From: an uncultured Lachnospiraceae bacterium
GTDB taxonomy: Bacteria; Bacillota_A; Clostridia; Lachnospirales; Lachnospiraceae
Direction: 5' to 3'
NCBI GenBank assembly: GCA_951801245.1
Contig: CATOMC010000005.1
Location: 1 to 64,000 of the forward strand
Length of the DNA stretch: 64,000 nt
Below, piece after piece: positions 35,501 to 44,900 of the stretch. Positions within the stretch are counted from its first letter, which is position 1, and the number at the start of each line of letters is the position of its first letter. The notes below the pieces were generated by a model. The model was given only the letters and a program-made list of their open reading frames with translations, did not search any database and had not been told where the DNA came from. Both the position numbers and the translations under genes were made by a program.

Positions 35501-36811
35501 CTACCTTACTTCTATCTCGGAATTCATGTCGTAATACCCCACCGTATCTTTATCCGAAATAACCGTTACATTCAATACATCATAGAGCCTGTGGTAGACC
35601 GTGAAGTCGTCGCCTTCGTATCCTGTCACGCCCAGAGACAACAGATAATCGCCCCCCTGCAGGTTCATCTCCTGCGTAAAGGCTATTTCTTTCACTTCTC
35701 CTGCCTCCACCGATTCCAGAAACGCTTTCTCCACCATTGTATTCGTGCCGGTGATCTCTGTTCCCCGCACATTTTTGATCGTGAAAGCAAAAATCGGTGC
35801 CGCGACCCGCTCTGCCATCCGAACTTTCATATGAATCGTGAACCGGCTGCCTTTCAAGACCGCCGATGTCCTTGTCCCTTTATCGTCCGTAATATAATAC
35901 TCGGTGATCAGGGCCTTTTTGGACCCATACTCCAACAGATCCGGATTCTCGGCCATACTGCCTGTTTTTCCTGTATTCTCCTTCTTTAACTTACTGCCGT
36001 CCACGCCTTTGGCCGCCATCTCACGCAGCTTCTCATCATCTAAAAGCCTCTCTTCCTCCGACTCCGGCGCCACATACTGTCCCACGAGCACCTGCTTGTA
36101 AGTATCAATCATCTCCTTGGGAGATCCCTCTCCCAGCTTTACGCCCTGGTTCAAGAGTACCACCCGGTCACAGTATTTGCTGATACTGCTCAAATCATGA
36201 CTGACAAAGACGATGGTCTTACCCATCTTCTTGAATTCCTCGAACTTATGATAACATTTGGCCTGGAAAAAGACATCCCCCACCGAAAGGGCCTCATCTA
36301 CGATCAGGATCTCAGGATCGATATTGATCGCCACGGCGAAAGCAAGCCGCACAAACATACCGCTGGAATAAGTCTTCGCAGGCTGATATACATAATCCCC
36401 GATATCCGCAAAAGCAAGAATCTCATCAAGCTTCTCATCGATCTCTTTCTTACTGAAACCGATCATCGTCCCGTTTAAATAAACATTTTCTATCCCGTTA
36501 TATTCCATATTAAATCCGGCCCCAAGCTCCAGGAGCGCGGATATTCGTCCATTGACAATCACTTCCCCGGATGTGGGCGTCAGAACACCCGTTATGATTT
36601 TCAGAATGGTAGACTTGCCGGAACCGTTGGTACCGATAATCCCCACACATTCTCCCTGTCTGATGGTCATATCGACTCCCTGCAGGGCATGATGCTCCGT
36701 ATAGTGTTTCTTTCTTCCGATTCCCATCGCATCCTTGATCCGGTCTGAGGGCTTATCGTAGAGTTTATACACTTTTCCTACGTCTTTTACTTCAATCGCA
36801 ATATCCTTCAT
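35501..36811 (-). CDS. wzt: Polysaccharide ABC exporter ATPase with C-terminal carbohydrate-binding-like domain (Wzt)
   Basis: The ATPase part (about 1-245) has Walker A GTNGSGKST, signature YSSGMFVRLAF, Walker B ILIVDEALSVGD and switch His in VFVSHD. Residues 280-436 form an extra beta-rich domain (ALITEYYITDDKGTRTSAVLKGS, PIFAFTIKNVRGTEITGTNT, GDYLLSLGVTGYE) like the Wzt C-terminal domain that reads chain-end modifications in O9a-type systems. Length is 436 residues, against about 250 for exporters without this domain. AGGAAGG lies six bases before ATG 36811, which is also 11 bases after the wzm stop. Together with the methyltransferase-kinase it suggests that only capped chains are exported. 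Confidence 0.92.
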   Translation of the reverse strand: MKDIAIEVKDVGKVYKLYDKPSDRIKDAMGIGRKKHYTEHHALQGVDMTIRQGECVGIIGTNGSGKSTILKIITGVLTPTSGEVIVNGRISALLELGAGFNMEYNGIENVYLNGTMIGFSKKEIDEKLDEILAFADIGDYVYQPAKTYSSGMFVRLAFAVAINIDPEILIVDEALSVGDVFFQAKCYHKFEEFKKMGKTIVFVSHDLSSISKYCDRVVLLNQGVKLGEGSPKEMIDTYKQVLVGQYVAPESEEERLLDDEKLREMAAKGVDGSKLKKENTGKTGSMAENPDLLEYGSKKALITEYYITDDKGTRTSAVLKGSRFTIHMKVRMAERVAAPIFAFTIKNVRGTEITGTNTMVEKAFLESVEAGEVKEIAFTQEMNLQGGDYLLSLGVTGYEGDDFTVYHRLYDVLNVTVISDKDTVGYYDMNSEIEVR

Positions 36812-36822
36812 GTCGAACCTTC

Positions 36823-37857
36823 CTATAGTACATCCGCAAAATGTGTCCGCATCCTTCGAAAGATCAATGTGCCGATGCAGAACATACTGATCGTAAAAAT
36901 CCAGAAATAGGTGGAGGAATAGAAATGTTCCCAGAACCATTCTTCATCAAAAATGGCGCTTCTAAAGCCGTTCACGATATACACCAGTGGATTCAGCTTA
37001 AACAACGTCTTCACATTATCCGGAAGCATATCAATATTCCACATAATGGGCGTTGCCCACATGCCGATCTGGAGTGCAATGTTGATAACCTGCTGCAGGT
37101 CTCTGATAAATACCACTAGAGCGCTGGTCATATAACTGAGCGCCAACACAAACAAAAACAGACAGAAACTGTAATAAACAAGCTGTAACGTATAAATAGT
37201 GGGGGTATAGCCGTAACAGATTCCCACAATCAGCATAACAGCCACAAAGAAAATATGAATGAATGTAGCCGCGATCACCTTGATGATCGGCAGAATACTG
37301 ATGTTGAATACCACCTTCTTCACCAGATAGGTGTATTCCAGCAGTGCCATTGTCCCCTGGGATATGGCCTCTGAGAAATAGAACCAGGGTACCAGACCGG
37401 CCGTCAGATACAGCACATAGGGCGGTGTCTCTCCGTCGGCCGCAACAAACTGTACCCGTGTATCGAAAACCTTATCAAACACGATCCAGTACATGAGCAC
37501 CGTGACCACCGGCTGTGCCATGGCCCACACGATTCCCAGATAAGAACCTGCATACCGCTTCTTAAAATCATTCTTCGCCAGTTTCCAGATCAGTCGTCTG
37601 CTCTGAAACAATTCCACCGGTATTGTCACGATCCTGTCGTAATAGATGGCAAAAATAATGCAGGTAAAGGTGATCAGCACACAGCCGCTGAACTTCTTCA
37701 TCTGCTCCGTCACCTGATCTGCCAGGGGATTATGATGTCTGACCAGCACGAAGGCCAGAAGCAGGCCAAGCCCCCAGAATATGGCTATTGCTGCGGGCTT
37801 CGGGAAATTTTTCTTCTCTGTTTGATTGTTCGTCTTATCCGTATTTTTAATTAACAT
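36823..37857 (-). CDS. wzm: Polysaccharide ABC exporter permease (Wzm/TagG type) with two extra N-terminal helices
   Basis: The ABC-2 permease has 344 residues, some 80 more than usual. Two extra membrane segments (about 21-40 and 57-75) come before the conserved start of the family, LIWKLAKNDFKKRYAGSYLGIVWAMAQP. The rest shows about six segments, with GLVPWFYFSEAI, LLEYTYLVKKVVFN and NPLVYIVNGFR, all typical for TagG/Wzm proteins. The gene pairs with wzt downstream (11-base gap) and should move the lipid-linked polymer to the outer face of the membrane. The ribosome site is weak (AAGG). Confidence 0.92.
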   Translation of the reverse strand: MLIKNTDKTNNQTEKKNFPKPAAIAIFWGLGLLLAFVLVRHHNPLADQVTEQMKKFSGCVLITFTCIIFAIYYDRIVTIPVELFQSRRLIWKLAKNDFKKRYAGSYLGIVWAMAQPVVTVLMYWIVFDKVFDTRVQFVAADGETPPYVLYLTAGLVPWFYFSEAISQGTMALLEYTYLVKKVVFNISILPIIKVIAATFIHIFFVAVMLIVGICYGYTPTIYTLQLVYYSFCLFLFVLALSYMTSALVVFIRDLQQVINIALQIGMWATPIMWNIDMLPDNVKTLFKLNPLVYIVNGFRSAIFDEEWFWEHFYSSTYFWIFTISMFCIGTLIFRRMRTHFADVL

Positions 37858-37872
37858 ATCTTCGACCTTTGA

Positions 37873-37895
37873 ACGTTCCGCCTGTGGCGGAACGT
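37873..37895. repeat. Perfect 10-bp palindromic hairpin with three-base loop
   Basis: ACGTTCCGCC and GGCGGAACGT face each other around TGT, between rfbC and wzm. No T-run follows on the minus strand. It may protect or process the polycistronic mRNA, or be a small repetitive palindrome. Confidence 0.6.
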
Positions 37896-37905
37896 ATATT
37901 CCACT

Positions 37906-38466
37906 TTAACGGTATTTTGCGGTAAAAGCCTGTAGGCCCTCCCACTTTGTATCCTTGTCGGACATATTTAACTCCATCCCCTCCAGAATCGGCCATGCAA
38001 CACCGATATCCGGGTCATTCCAGATAATGCCGCCTTCATCATTCGGATGATAAAAGTCCGTACATTTATAGGCAAACTCTGCGTAGTCCGAGAGGACAAA
38101 GAAACCATGCGCAAAATTCTTCGGAATAAAGAACTGCTTCTTATTCTCTGCGCTAAGCAGCACACCGTGCCATTTGCCGTAAGTCGCAGACCCGGGTCTT
38201 AAGTCCACCGCCACATCATAGACTTCACCGCTCACTACCCGCACCAGCTTGTCCTGGGGATAATGGATCTGAAAATGCAGGCCGCGCAGTACACCCTTCA
38301 CCGAAGCCGACTGATTATCCTGCACGAAAACCTGATCTATCCCCGCTTCTTTATAATCATTATAATTGTACGTTTCCATGAAATAGCCGCGGGCATCGCC
38401 AAACACCGTCGGCGTAATGATCTTAAGCCCTTCTATCTCACATGTCTCTACTGTTATCTTACCCAT
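37906..38466 (-). CDS. rfbC: dTDP-4-dehydrorhamnose 3,5-epimerase
   Basis: The 186-residue cupin enzyme catalyses the third step of dTDP-L-rhamnose synthesis. Typical blocks are DARGYFMETYN, FVQDNQSASVKGVLRGLHFQ (with the catalytic His), QDKLVRVVSGEVYDVAVDLR, IPKNFAHGFFVLSD and YHPNDEGGIIWNDPDIGVAWP. It lies between the small GH25 gene and wzm in one minus-strand run. The RmlD reductase that would finish the pathway is not in this window. Confidence 0.96.
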   Translation of the reverse strand: MGKITVETCEIEGLKIITPTVFGDARGYFMETYNYNDYKEAGIDQVFVQDNQSASVKGVLRGLHFQIHYPQDKLVRVVSGEVYDVAVDLRPGSATYGKWHGVLLSAENKKQFFIPKNFAHGFFVLSDYAEFAYKCTDFYHPNDEGGIIWNDPDIGVAWPILEGMELNMSDKDTKWEGLQAFTAKYR

Positions 38467-38484
38467 TTATCCCGTTTCCTTTCC

Positions 38485-39831
38485 TTAGTCTGTTGTCGGC
38501 ACATTACCGCTGTCGCCGTTTACCACGCCGGAATAACCGGCCGCACCCTTTGCATGATTGATGGAAGTATCTATACTCATATAACAAAGATTCAGATCCA
38601 CATTCGTACTGATACCATCTACCGTACCTTTAGAAGTATACTGCCACATATGATAATACCCGTCATAAGCAGGTACTTCGGCGTATTCTGCAAGCCACGT
38701 CCTATAATCTGACAGTTCTGTCATATTCAATTTATCATTCAGCCAGTTCCGGGAAGCATATACACCTGTCTCATATCCCGCTGCACTGATCGTCTCCAGA
38801 AATGCCTTATGCGCCGCCGTCCTCTCCTTCACATTCAGCCCGTCGGCACGTCCACTGCCGCCTGCGCTCTCACTGTCCAAGAACACCGGGTAATCCACGT
38901 CATACTCTTCGATCAGCCGGATCACCATACTGGCCTCTTCCACAGCCTCCACTTCATCCAGCGCCTGGGTGAAGAAATACACGCCCACAGGAATCCCCGC
39001 ATCGATAGCACCCCGGATATTTTCTTCATACATGGGGTCTATGACAAGTGCACCGCTCGCCGCACCCCGGTAACCGCATCGGATAATGGCAAACTCAACA
39101 CCTTCTTCGCTGACAGCCTCCCAGTCAATTTCCTTATTCCACTTGGAGACATCGATGCCCAGTTTCGCACTACCATTGTCAAACTGCATCTGGGTATTCT
39201 CACTGCCATCAGCATCTTCCTCTGCACCGTTGACCGCTTTATCCTCCTTGGACGGATCGATATCATCTTCTGTCAACATCATATATTCTATATTATCAAG
39301 CACGCGGTACTCAATGTCCTGCCGCACCAGAATCGTCGTGACCGTATTGGGTACATGAAATCCTTCCAGTTCTTTTAGGGACACCGCATATTCACCTGCC
39401 CGCAGGCCGTCAATATAAATGATTCCATCCTCGTCATCGTCCGTATATTCCCCGATCCCCTGCACTTCGATTGTAAAAGGTGCTCCCGTCACAAGCCTTC
39501 CCACGCTGTCCACCACCATCACGCGCAGATCTTTGGCCACAGAACTCATCATCAGGAACACATTCCGGCCGGCGTAAGTCTCGATGCTCCTAAACTTTGG
39601 CTCCTCATCAAAAAAGGTCTCATCGCGCAGAAAAGCAGACAGATCATCTCCTATCTGTCCACCATCCGTCTCTGCCTCTTCTTCAATTGTAACTGTCTCC
39701 TGTTCCGGTTCCTCCACAAGACCCAGCTTGCTCATCACCGTATCAAGATTCATGAGTGCGATCACCGCGATAAGTGCAAGAAACATGCCTACCATGGCAA
39801 AGAGCGCACGTCTCATTTTCTTAGAGTCCAT
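38485..39831 (-). CDS. Membrane-anchored GH25 lysozyme with SpaA/Cna-like domain
   Basis: The 448-residue protein has a short cytoplasmic start, one membrane anchor (about 8-28), an acidic linker, a beta domain (about 100-190, [39 protein letters not shown]) and a C-terminal GH25 domain (about 225-425). Lysozyme residues are seen in [14 protein letters not shown] and PVFLDSES (DxE pair), with [16 protein letters not shown] and [10 protein letters not shown]25 enzymes cleave the MurNAc-GlcNAc bond of peptidoglycan. ATG 39831 has AGAGG upstream and overlaps the end of rfbA by 11 bases. The same domain order is repeated in the 1303-residue protein at 41924-45835. Confidence 0.9.
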   Translation of the reverse strand: MDSKKMRRALFAMVGMFLALIAVIALMNLDTVMSKLGLVEEPEQETVTIEEEAETDGGQIGDDLSAFLRDETFFDEEPKFRSIETYAGRNVFLMMSSVAKDLRVMVVDSVGRLVTGAPFTIEVQGIGEYTDDDEDGIIYIDGLRAGEYAVSLKELEGFHVPNTVTTILVRQDIEYRVLDNIEYMMLTEDDIDPSKEDKAVNGAEEDADGSENTQMQFDNGSAKLGIDVSKWNKEIDWEAVSEEGVEFAIIRCGYRGAASGALVIDPMYEENIRGAIDAGIPVGVYFFTQALDEVEAVEEASMVIRLIEEYDVDYPVFLDSESAGGSGRADGLNVKERTAAHKAFLETISAAGYETGVYASRNWLNDKLNMTELSDYRTWLAEYAEVPAYDGYYHMWQYTSKGTVDGISTNVDLNLCYMSIDTSINHAKGAAGYSGVVNGDSGNVPTTD

Positions 39832-40690
39832 TTGCAACCTCTACCATGTATTGACCATAGGCCGTCTTCATCAACGGCTCTGCCAGCTCTAACAGTTGTT
39901 CTTTGGTAATAAATCCTCTCTTATAGGCAATCTCCTCAATGCAGGAAATATACAGTCCCTGCCTTTTCTGGAAAGCAGCCACAAAATCAGCCGCATCCAG
40001 TAAAGAATCATGATTTCCCGTATCCAGCCATGCGAAGCCGCGTCCAAGCGTCTCTACCCGCAGCGTCCCTCTTCGCAGATACTCATTATTGATACTCGTG
40101 ATCTCAATCTCTCCTCTTGCAGAAGGCTTCACATTGCGGGCAATGTCCACCACGTCATTGTCATAAAAATACAATCCCGGTACAGCATAATTGCTCTTGG
40201 GATGTTCCGGCTTCTCCTCGATGGAGACCGCCATGCCATGCTCATCAAACTCCACTACCCCATACTCTCTGGGGTCTCTCACATAGTAGCCAAAGATGGT
40301 CGCGCCCTTTTGCCTGGAAGCCACTTCCCGAAGCACTCTGGAAAAGCTCTGCCCGTAGAAGATATTATCTCCCAGAATCAGTGCCACACTGTCGTCCCCA
40401 ATAAAATCAGCCCCTATGATAAAGGCATCCGCCAGACCTCTTGGATACTCCTGCACCGCGTAAGACATCCGCAGACCCAACTGCTGCCCTGTTCCAAAAA
40501 GCTCCTCGAATACAGGCAGATCCCTGGGCGTGGATATGATCAGGATATCCTGGATACCCGCCAGCATCAGAATAGACAGCGGATAATAAATCATCGGTTT
40601 GTCATATACCGGCATAATCTGTTTTGAAATTGCCTTTGTCAATGGATAGAGCCTTGTTCCGGCTCCGCCCGCCAAAATGATTCCTTTCAT
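39821..40690 (-). CDS. rfbA: Glucose-1-phosphate thymidylyltransferase
   Basis: The 289-residue enzyme joins dTTP and glucose-1-phosphate to dTDP-glucose, the first step to dTDP-rhamnose. The signature [26 protein letters not shown] is complete, and [30 protein letters not shown] and [13 protein letters not shown] match family positions. It follows rfbB by 50 bases and overlaps the next gene, the GH25 lysozyme, by 11 bases, so translation is probably coupled. Confidence 0.97.
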   Translation of the reverse strand: MKGIILAGGAGTRLYPLTKAISKQIMPVYDKPMIYYPLSILMLAGIQDILIISTPRDLPVFEELFGTGQQLGLRMSYAVQEYPRGLADAFIIGADFIGDDSVALILGDNIFYGQSFSRVLREVASRQKGATIFGYYVRDPREYGVVEFDEHGMAVSIEEKPEHPKSNYAVPGLYFYDNDVVDIARNVKPSARGEIEITSINNEYLRRGTLRVETLGRGFAWLDTGNHDSLLDAADFVAAFQKRQGLYISCIEEIAYKRGFITKEQLLELAEPLMKTAYGQYMVEVANGL

Positions 40691-40740
40691 GGGAGATTTC
40701 CAACCTTTCTATTAAAAACGGCATTTCGTCCGTTTCCTGT

Positions 40741-41817
40741 CTACGAATACATTTCCTCGTAATATTTCTGGTAATCGCCGCTTGTCACATTTTTCATCCA
40801 TTCCTCATGTGCAAAGTACCATTCGATGGTACGGCGGATTCCCTCCTTAAACATCGTCTCCGGTTCCCAGCCGATCTCTTCCCTGATCTTGTCCGGGGCA
40901 ATCGCGTATCTTCTGTCATGTCCCTTGCGGTCCTCCACATAAGTGATCAGATCCTCCGTAACGTGCACGCGCCGTTCATCTGTCTCGGGCAGCATCTCCC
41001 GAAGCGTTTCAATGATGATCTTCACGATCTCAATATTCTGCTTCTCATTGTGACCGCCCACATTATAAGTCTCAAAGAGTCTGCCCTTTTCCTGCACCAT
41101 GTCAATGGCCTTGGCATGATCCTCCACATAGAGCCAGTCACGCACGTTCTTACCGTCCCCATACACAGGCAGTTTCTTGCCCTGCAGAGCGTTGTTGATG
41201 ATAAGCGGGATCAATTTCTCCGGGAACTGATAAGGGCCGTAGTTATTGGAACAGTTGGTAATGTTCGCCGGGAAATGATAAGTATCCATATAAGCCTTTA
41301 CCAGCATATCGGAACTTGCCTTACTTGCCGAGTAGGGGCTGTGGGGAGCATAGGGCGTGGTCTCGTAGAAATAGCCGCCGTCCTCCTCCAGGGACCCGTA
41401 CACCTCATCGGTAGACACATGGAGGAACTTCTTATCCTCTTTGTAAGTCCCGTCAGGCAGTTCCCAGGCTGCTTTCGCACAGTTGAGCATCACGGCCGTG
41501 CCCATCACGTTGGTCTGCACAAATACTTCCGGATTCCTGATGCTGCGGTCCACATGGCTCTCCGCCGCAAAATGTACCACTCTGTCGATGTCATTTTCCG
41601 CAAAGATTCGGGCAATCATCTCTTTATCACAGATATCTGCTCTGATAAAAGTATAATTCTCCCGGCTCTCCAGGTCCTTTAGATTCTCCAGGTTGCCGGC
41701 ATAGGTCAGTGCATCCACATTGATAATCCGGATAGCATCACCGTATTTTTGAAACATGTAATGAATGTAGTTGGAGCCGATAAACCCAGCACCGCCTGTC
41801 ACAAGATAAGTTTTCAT
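40741..41817 (-). CDS. rfbB: dTDP-glucose 4,6-dehydratase
   Basis: This 358-residue short-chain dehydrogenase-like enzyme makes dTDP-4-keto-6-deoxyglucose. The NAD site is TYLVTGGAGFIGSNYIHY; the catalytic region has STDEVYGSLE and YSASKASSDM, with the Tyr-x-x-x-Lys pair. NCSNNYGPYQFPEKLIP and VRDWLYVEDHAKAI are family blocks. ATG 41817 has GGAGG upstream; longer frame starts overlap the ribosome site. It is the first rhamnose gene after the large GH25 gene. Confidence 0.97.
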   Translation of the reverse strand: MKTYLVTGGAGFIGSNYIHYMFQKYGDAIRIINVDALTYAGNLENLKDLESRENYTFIRADICDKEMIARIFAENDIDRVVHFAAESHVDRSIRNPEVFVQTNVMGTAVMLNCAKAAWELPDGTYKEDKKFLHVSTDEVYGSLEEDGGYFYETTPYAPHSPYSASKASSDMLVKAYMDTYHFPANITNCSNNYGPYQFPEKLIPLIINNALQGKKLPVYGDGKNVRDWLYVEDHAKAIDMVQEKGRLFETYNVGGHNEKQNIEIVKIIIETLREMLPETDERRVHVTEDLITYVEDRKGHDRRYAIAPDKIREEIGWEPETMFKEGIRRTIEWYFAHEEWMKNVTSGDYQKYYEEMYS

Positions 41818-41890
41818 TTTTTCCTCCATTTTGAGAGCCATTATGATACTGTAAATAACTCTCCCTTGCTACATACTACCATTCTACGGT

Positions 41891-41912
41891 CAGAATGTCC
41901 ATAGACATTCTG
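41891..41912 (-). promoter_or_regulatory. Intercistronic hairpin before rfbB
   Basis: CAGAATGTC (41891-41899) and GACATTCTG (41904-41912) form a 9-bp stem with a CATA loop, in the gap between the large GH25 gene and rfbB. No T-run follows. Partial termination or mRNA protection is possible. Confidence 0.5.
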
Positions 41913-41923
41913 TCGCCTGTTAT

Positions 41924-44900
41924 TTAATTCATATAACTGATGTTCAAATCCACATCCCCTTTGATTCCGCTTACTTTTCCCTTGGAAGAGTACTGCCACA
42001 GATCATAGCGTGTGGCTGTGTAAGTCGGCGCACTGGCATACTGCGCAAGCCAGATCTTATAGCTGGTCAGGCTGCCTGTGCTGATCTTCTCATTAAGCCA
42101 CGTCTTATTGGCATAAATACCGGATGAAATGCCGGAATTCTGCACAGTCTGGCAAAACGTCTTACAGACTGCCGTCCTAGTGTCTCTGCCGATTGCATCC
42201 CCGCGGCCGCCGCTGGCTTCCACATCTAAGAAGAGCGGATAATCCAGACCATATCCTTTGACCAGATCTATGGCCATGGACGCTTCTTCGACGGCTTCCA
42301 CCTCATTGACCGCCTGACTAAAGAAGTATGCGCCTACCTTAAGACCTGCTGCCTTCGCACCTTTGATATTACTGCGGAACATCGGATCTTCCACCAATAC
42401 GCCCGTAGAGTATCCCCGGTAGCCGCAGCGGATAATGACATAGGAGACGCCTGAATTTTTGACCGCGTTCCAGTCAATGTTTCCATTGTGCTTCGACACA
42501 TCAATACCCATGCTGCCAGAACCTCTGGAGAGTTTACCGTCACTGCCAAACGTATACTTGGCGCCCTGGATCACCTGTTCTCCCGTCACATACTTGTTAT
42601 CTTTGCCGAAGAAATAGAGCGCTCCGTCAATGGTCTGCCATCCGGTATATTTATACTCGGACGCTACCTTCACCTTTTTGTAGAAAGTACTGCGTTCCTT
42701 ATAATCCTTATAAGTCGCCTCCACGTACTCGCCGGTCGACTTTTTCTTGTAATAGAGCTGGTTGCCGTCCTTATCTTTCAGCTTGGTCGTCTCGTCGATC
42801 ACCGACTTCTTGACGGTGATCTCCAGCACGTCATAAATGTTTCCGTTTGCCTTGCAGGTCGCTCTAATCTTGACCTTGCCTTCCGCCACACCCGTGACCA
42901 CACCCTTACTGTCTACTTTGGCCTTCTTCTCATCCTCGCTGCTCCAGGTGATCTCAGCCCCTTCCGGTTCTGATTTTGCCTTCAACGTCAGCGTCTGGCC
43001 GATACCCACCTCATTCTTGCCGCTGATAGCAACTTTCGTGTAATTCTTGTTGCTGACGGATACCTTGCAGGAAAGGTTGGGATTCTTGATGGTAACGCCA
43101 TCCGGCGCCTTCACCTTCGCATTGACGGTGACCGTCCCTTCTTTCAGTCCCTTCACCTGACCGTCCTGGAAAACCTTCGCGATAGAGGCATCACTGCTGG
43201 ACCATTCACCGTCATAGGCCTTACCGCTTCCGTCCGTGATCTTCAAAGTCTCTTTGCCGTTGATGGCAAGATTTAATTCTGTCTTACTCAGTTTTAACTC
43301 TACTTCACTCTTCTTGGAGCTGACGGTCACCTCACATTTCAAGACATTGGAACCTTTGATGATGACCCCGTCACCTGCGCTCACTTCCGCCGTGATCGTC
43401 GCCTTGCCGGCCGCCTTCGCCGTCACCGTTCCGCCTGACACCGTTGCTATATCCGAATTGCTGGTGGACCATTTTGCAGAATAACTGTTGCCGTCACTGC
43501 CTGATACGTTCAAAGTCTTACTGCCGCCGACTTCCAGTGTGAGACTGGTCTCACTCAGACTCACCGTCACCTCCTGCTTCGGCGTCTCTTTCTCTTTGAC
43601 TTCCACAGAGCAGGTCAGTTCCGGATTTTTGATCGTGACACTGTCGGAATCTTTCACCTTCACCTTGATGGTCGCCTTACCGGCTGCCTTCGCTGTCACC
43701 GTTCCGCCGGATACCGCCGCCACGGAAGTATTGTCGCTTGACCACTCCGCAGAATAGCTGTTGCCCTCACTGTCTGACACACTCAGCGTCTCACTGCTTC
43801 CGACTTCCAGCGCGAAACTGGTCTTGCTTAATTTGACCTCTACCTCTTTCTTCGTGGGTTTGGAAGGCTCTTCCGGCTTATTGGAATCGCCCCCGTCCGA
43901 ACTGCCTGAATCACCGGAGCCATTCCCGCCTGAGTTTCCTGAATCACCGCCTTCGCCTGAGCCATCCCCGCCTGAACTGCCCGAATCACCGGAGCCATCT
44001 TCGTCTGAACTGCCTGAATCACCGCCTTCACCGGGCTTATCCTCATCAGGACTCTTGGTATCCTTGTCGGCTTCGTCTGCCGTCCTCACAGACGCACCGT
44101 CTCCTTCGCCTTCATTCACCAGCTTCCTATAATTGCTGCTCACCGCCCACGGGTCCGCAATCTTGTCCTTGGATACTTCCTCATAACTGTCTTTCTCGTC
44201 CCCCACCGGCGTCTTGGTGGATTCTACCCATTCTACCGTATCTTTTAATGTGGACTCTACCACCGTATTCTGCTGGGAAGCCTCTTCCTGGGCTACATTG
44301 ATCTCGGATTCCTTCTTCACCTCGTCCGCCACATCGACTTTCTTATAGGCAATCTTATCCGTGACCTCTACAGTACTCGCCGATGACTGCAGCCTGTATT
44401 TCTGATAGGAGTCTCCCTCAAGTGCTTTCATTTTCACACTGTAGCTGCCGGCACTCACCCCTGTCTGGTAAATAATACCGTCCTTGTCATCATCTTTCAG
44501 CTCATAGGTCTTGCCGCCGCCCGATACTTCCACGACAAACGGCACACCGCCCACCAGCTTCCCGGTTGCTTTGTTGGCAAACTTGATTTTCAGGTCAGAC
44601 TGAATGGAAGTCAGTCGAAGCTCCACATCAATCTCTTTATCAGGATCTTCCTTTTCTTCTTTCCCCTGGCCTTCCTCCCAGTCCTCCAGGCCTTCTTCCT
44701 CATCATACTCTATCATACCGCCAAGTTTCGCGGATTCCGACACGGCCAAAAGCCCGCTCTCTCCAATGACGGAGACGCCTCTGATCTCATCGCCCACTTC
44801 CGCAAACGTGGCAACCTGCTTCTCCGTAAATTTCGCACTTGCATAGAGACTTCCAGTAATAACAGCTCCTGCCACCACGAGAACACCAAGCATCGCCACG

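Noticed and set aside
34463..35989. Open plus-strand frame of 508 codons
   Set aside because: It is antisense to the three-domain glycosyltransferase and the end of wzt; its product has no recognisable domain and is rich in His, Arg and Cys as shadows usually are.
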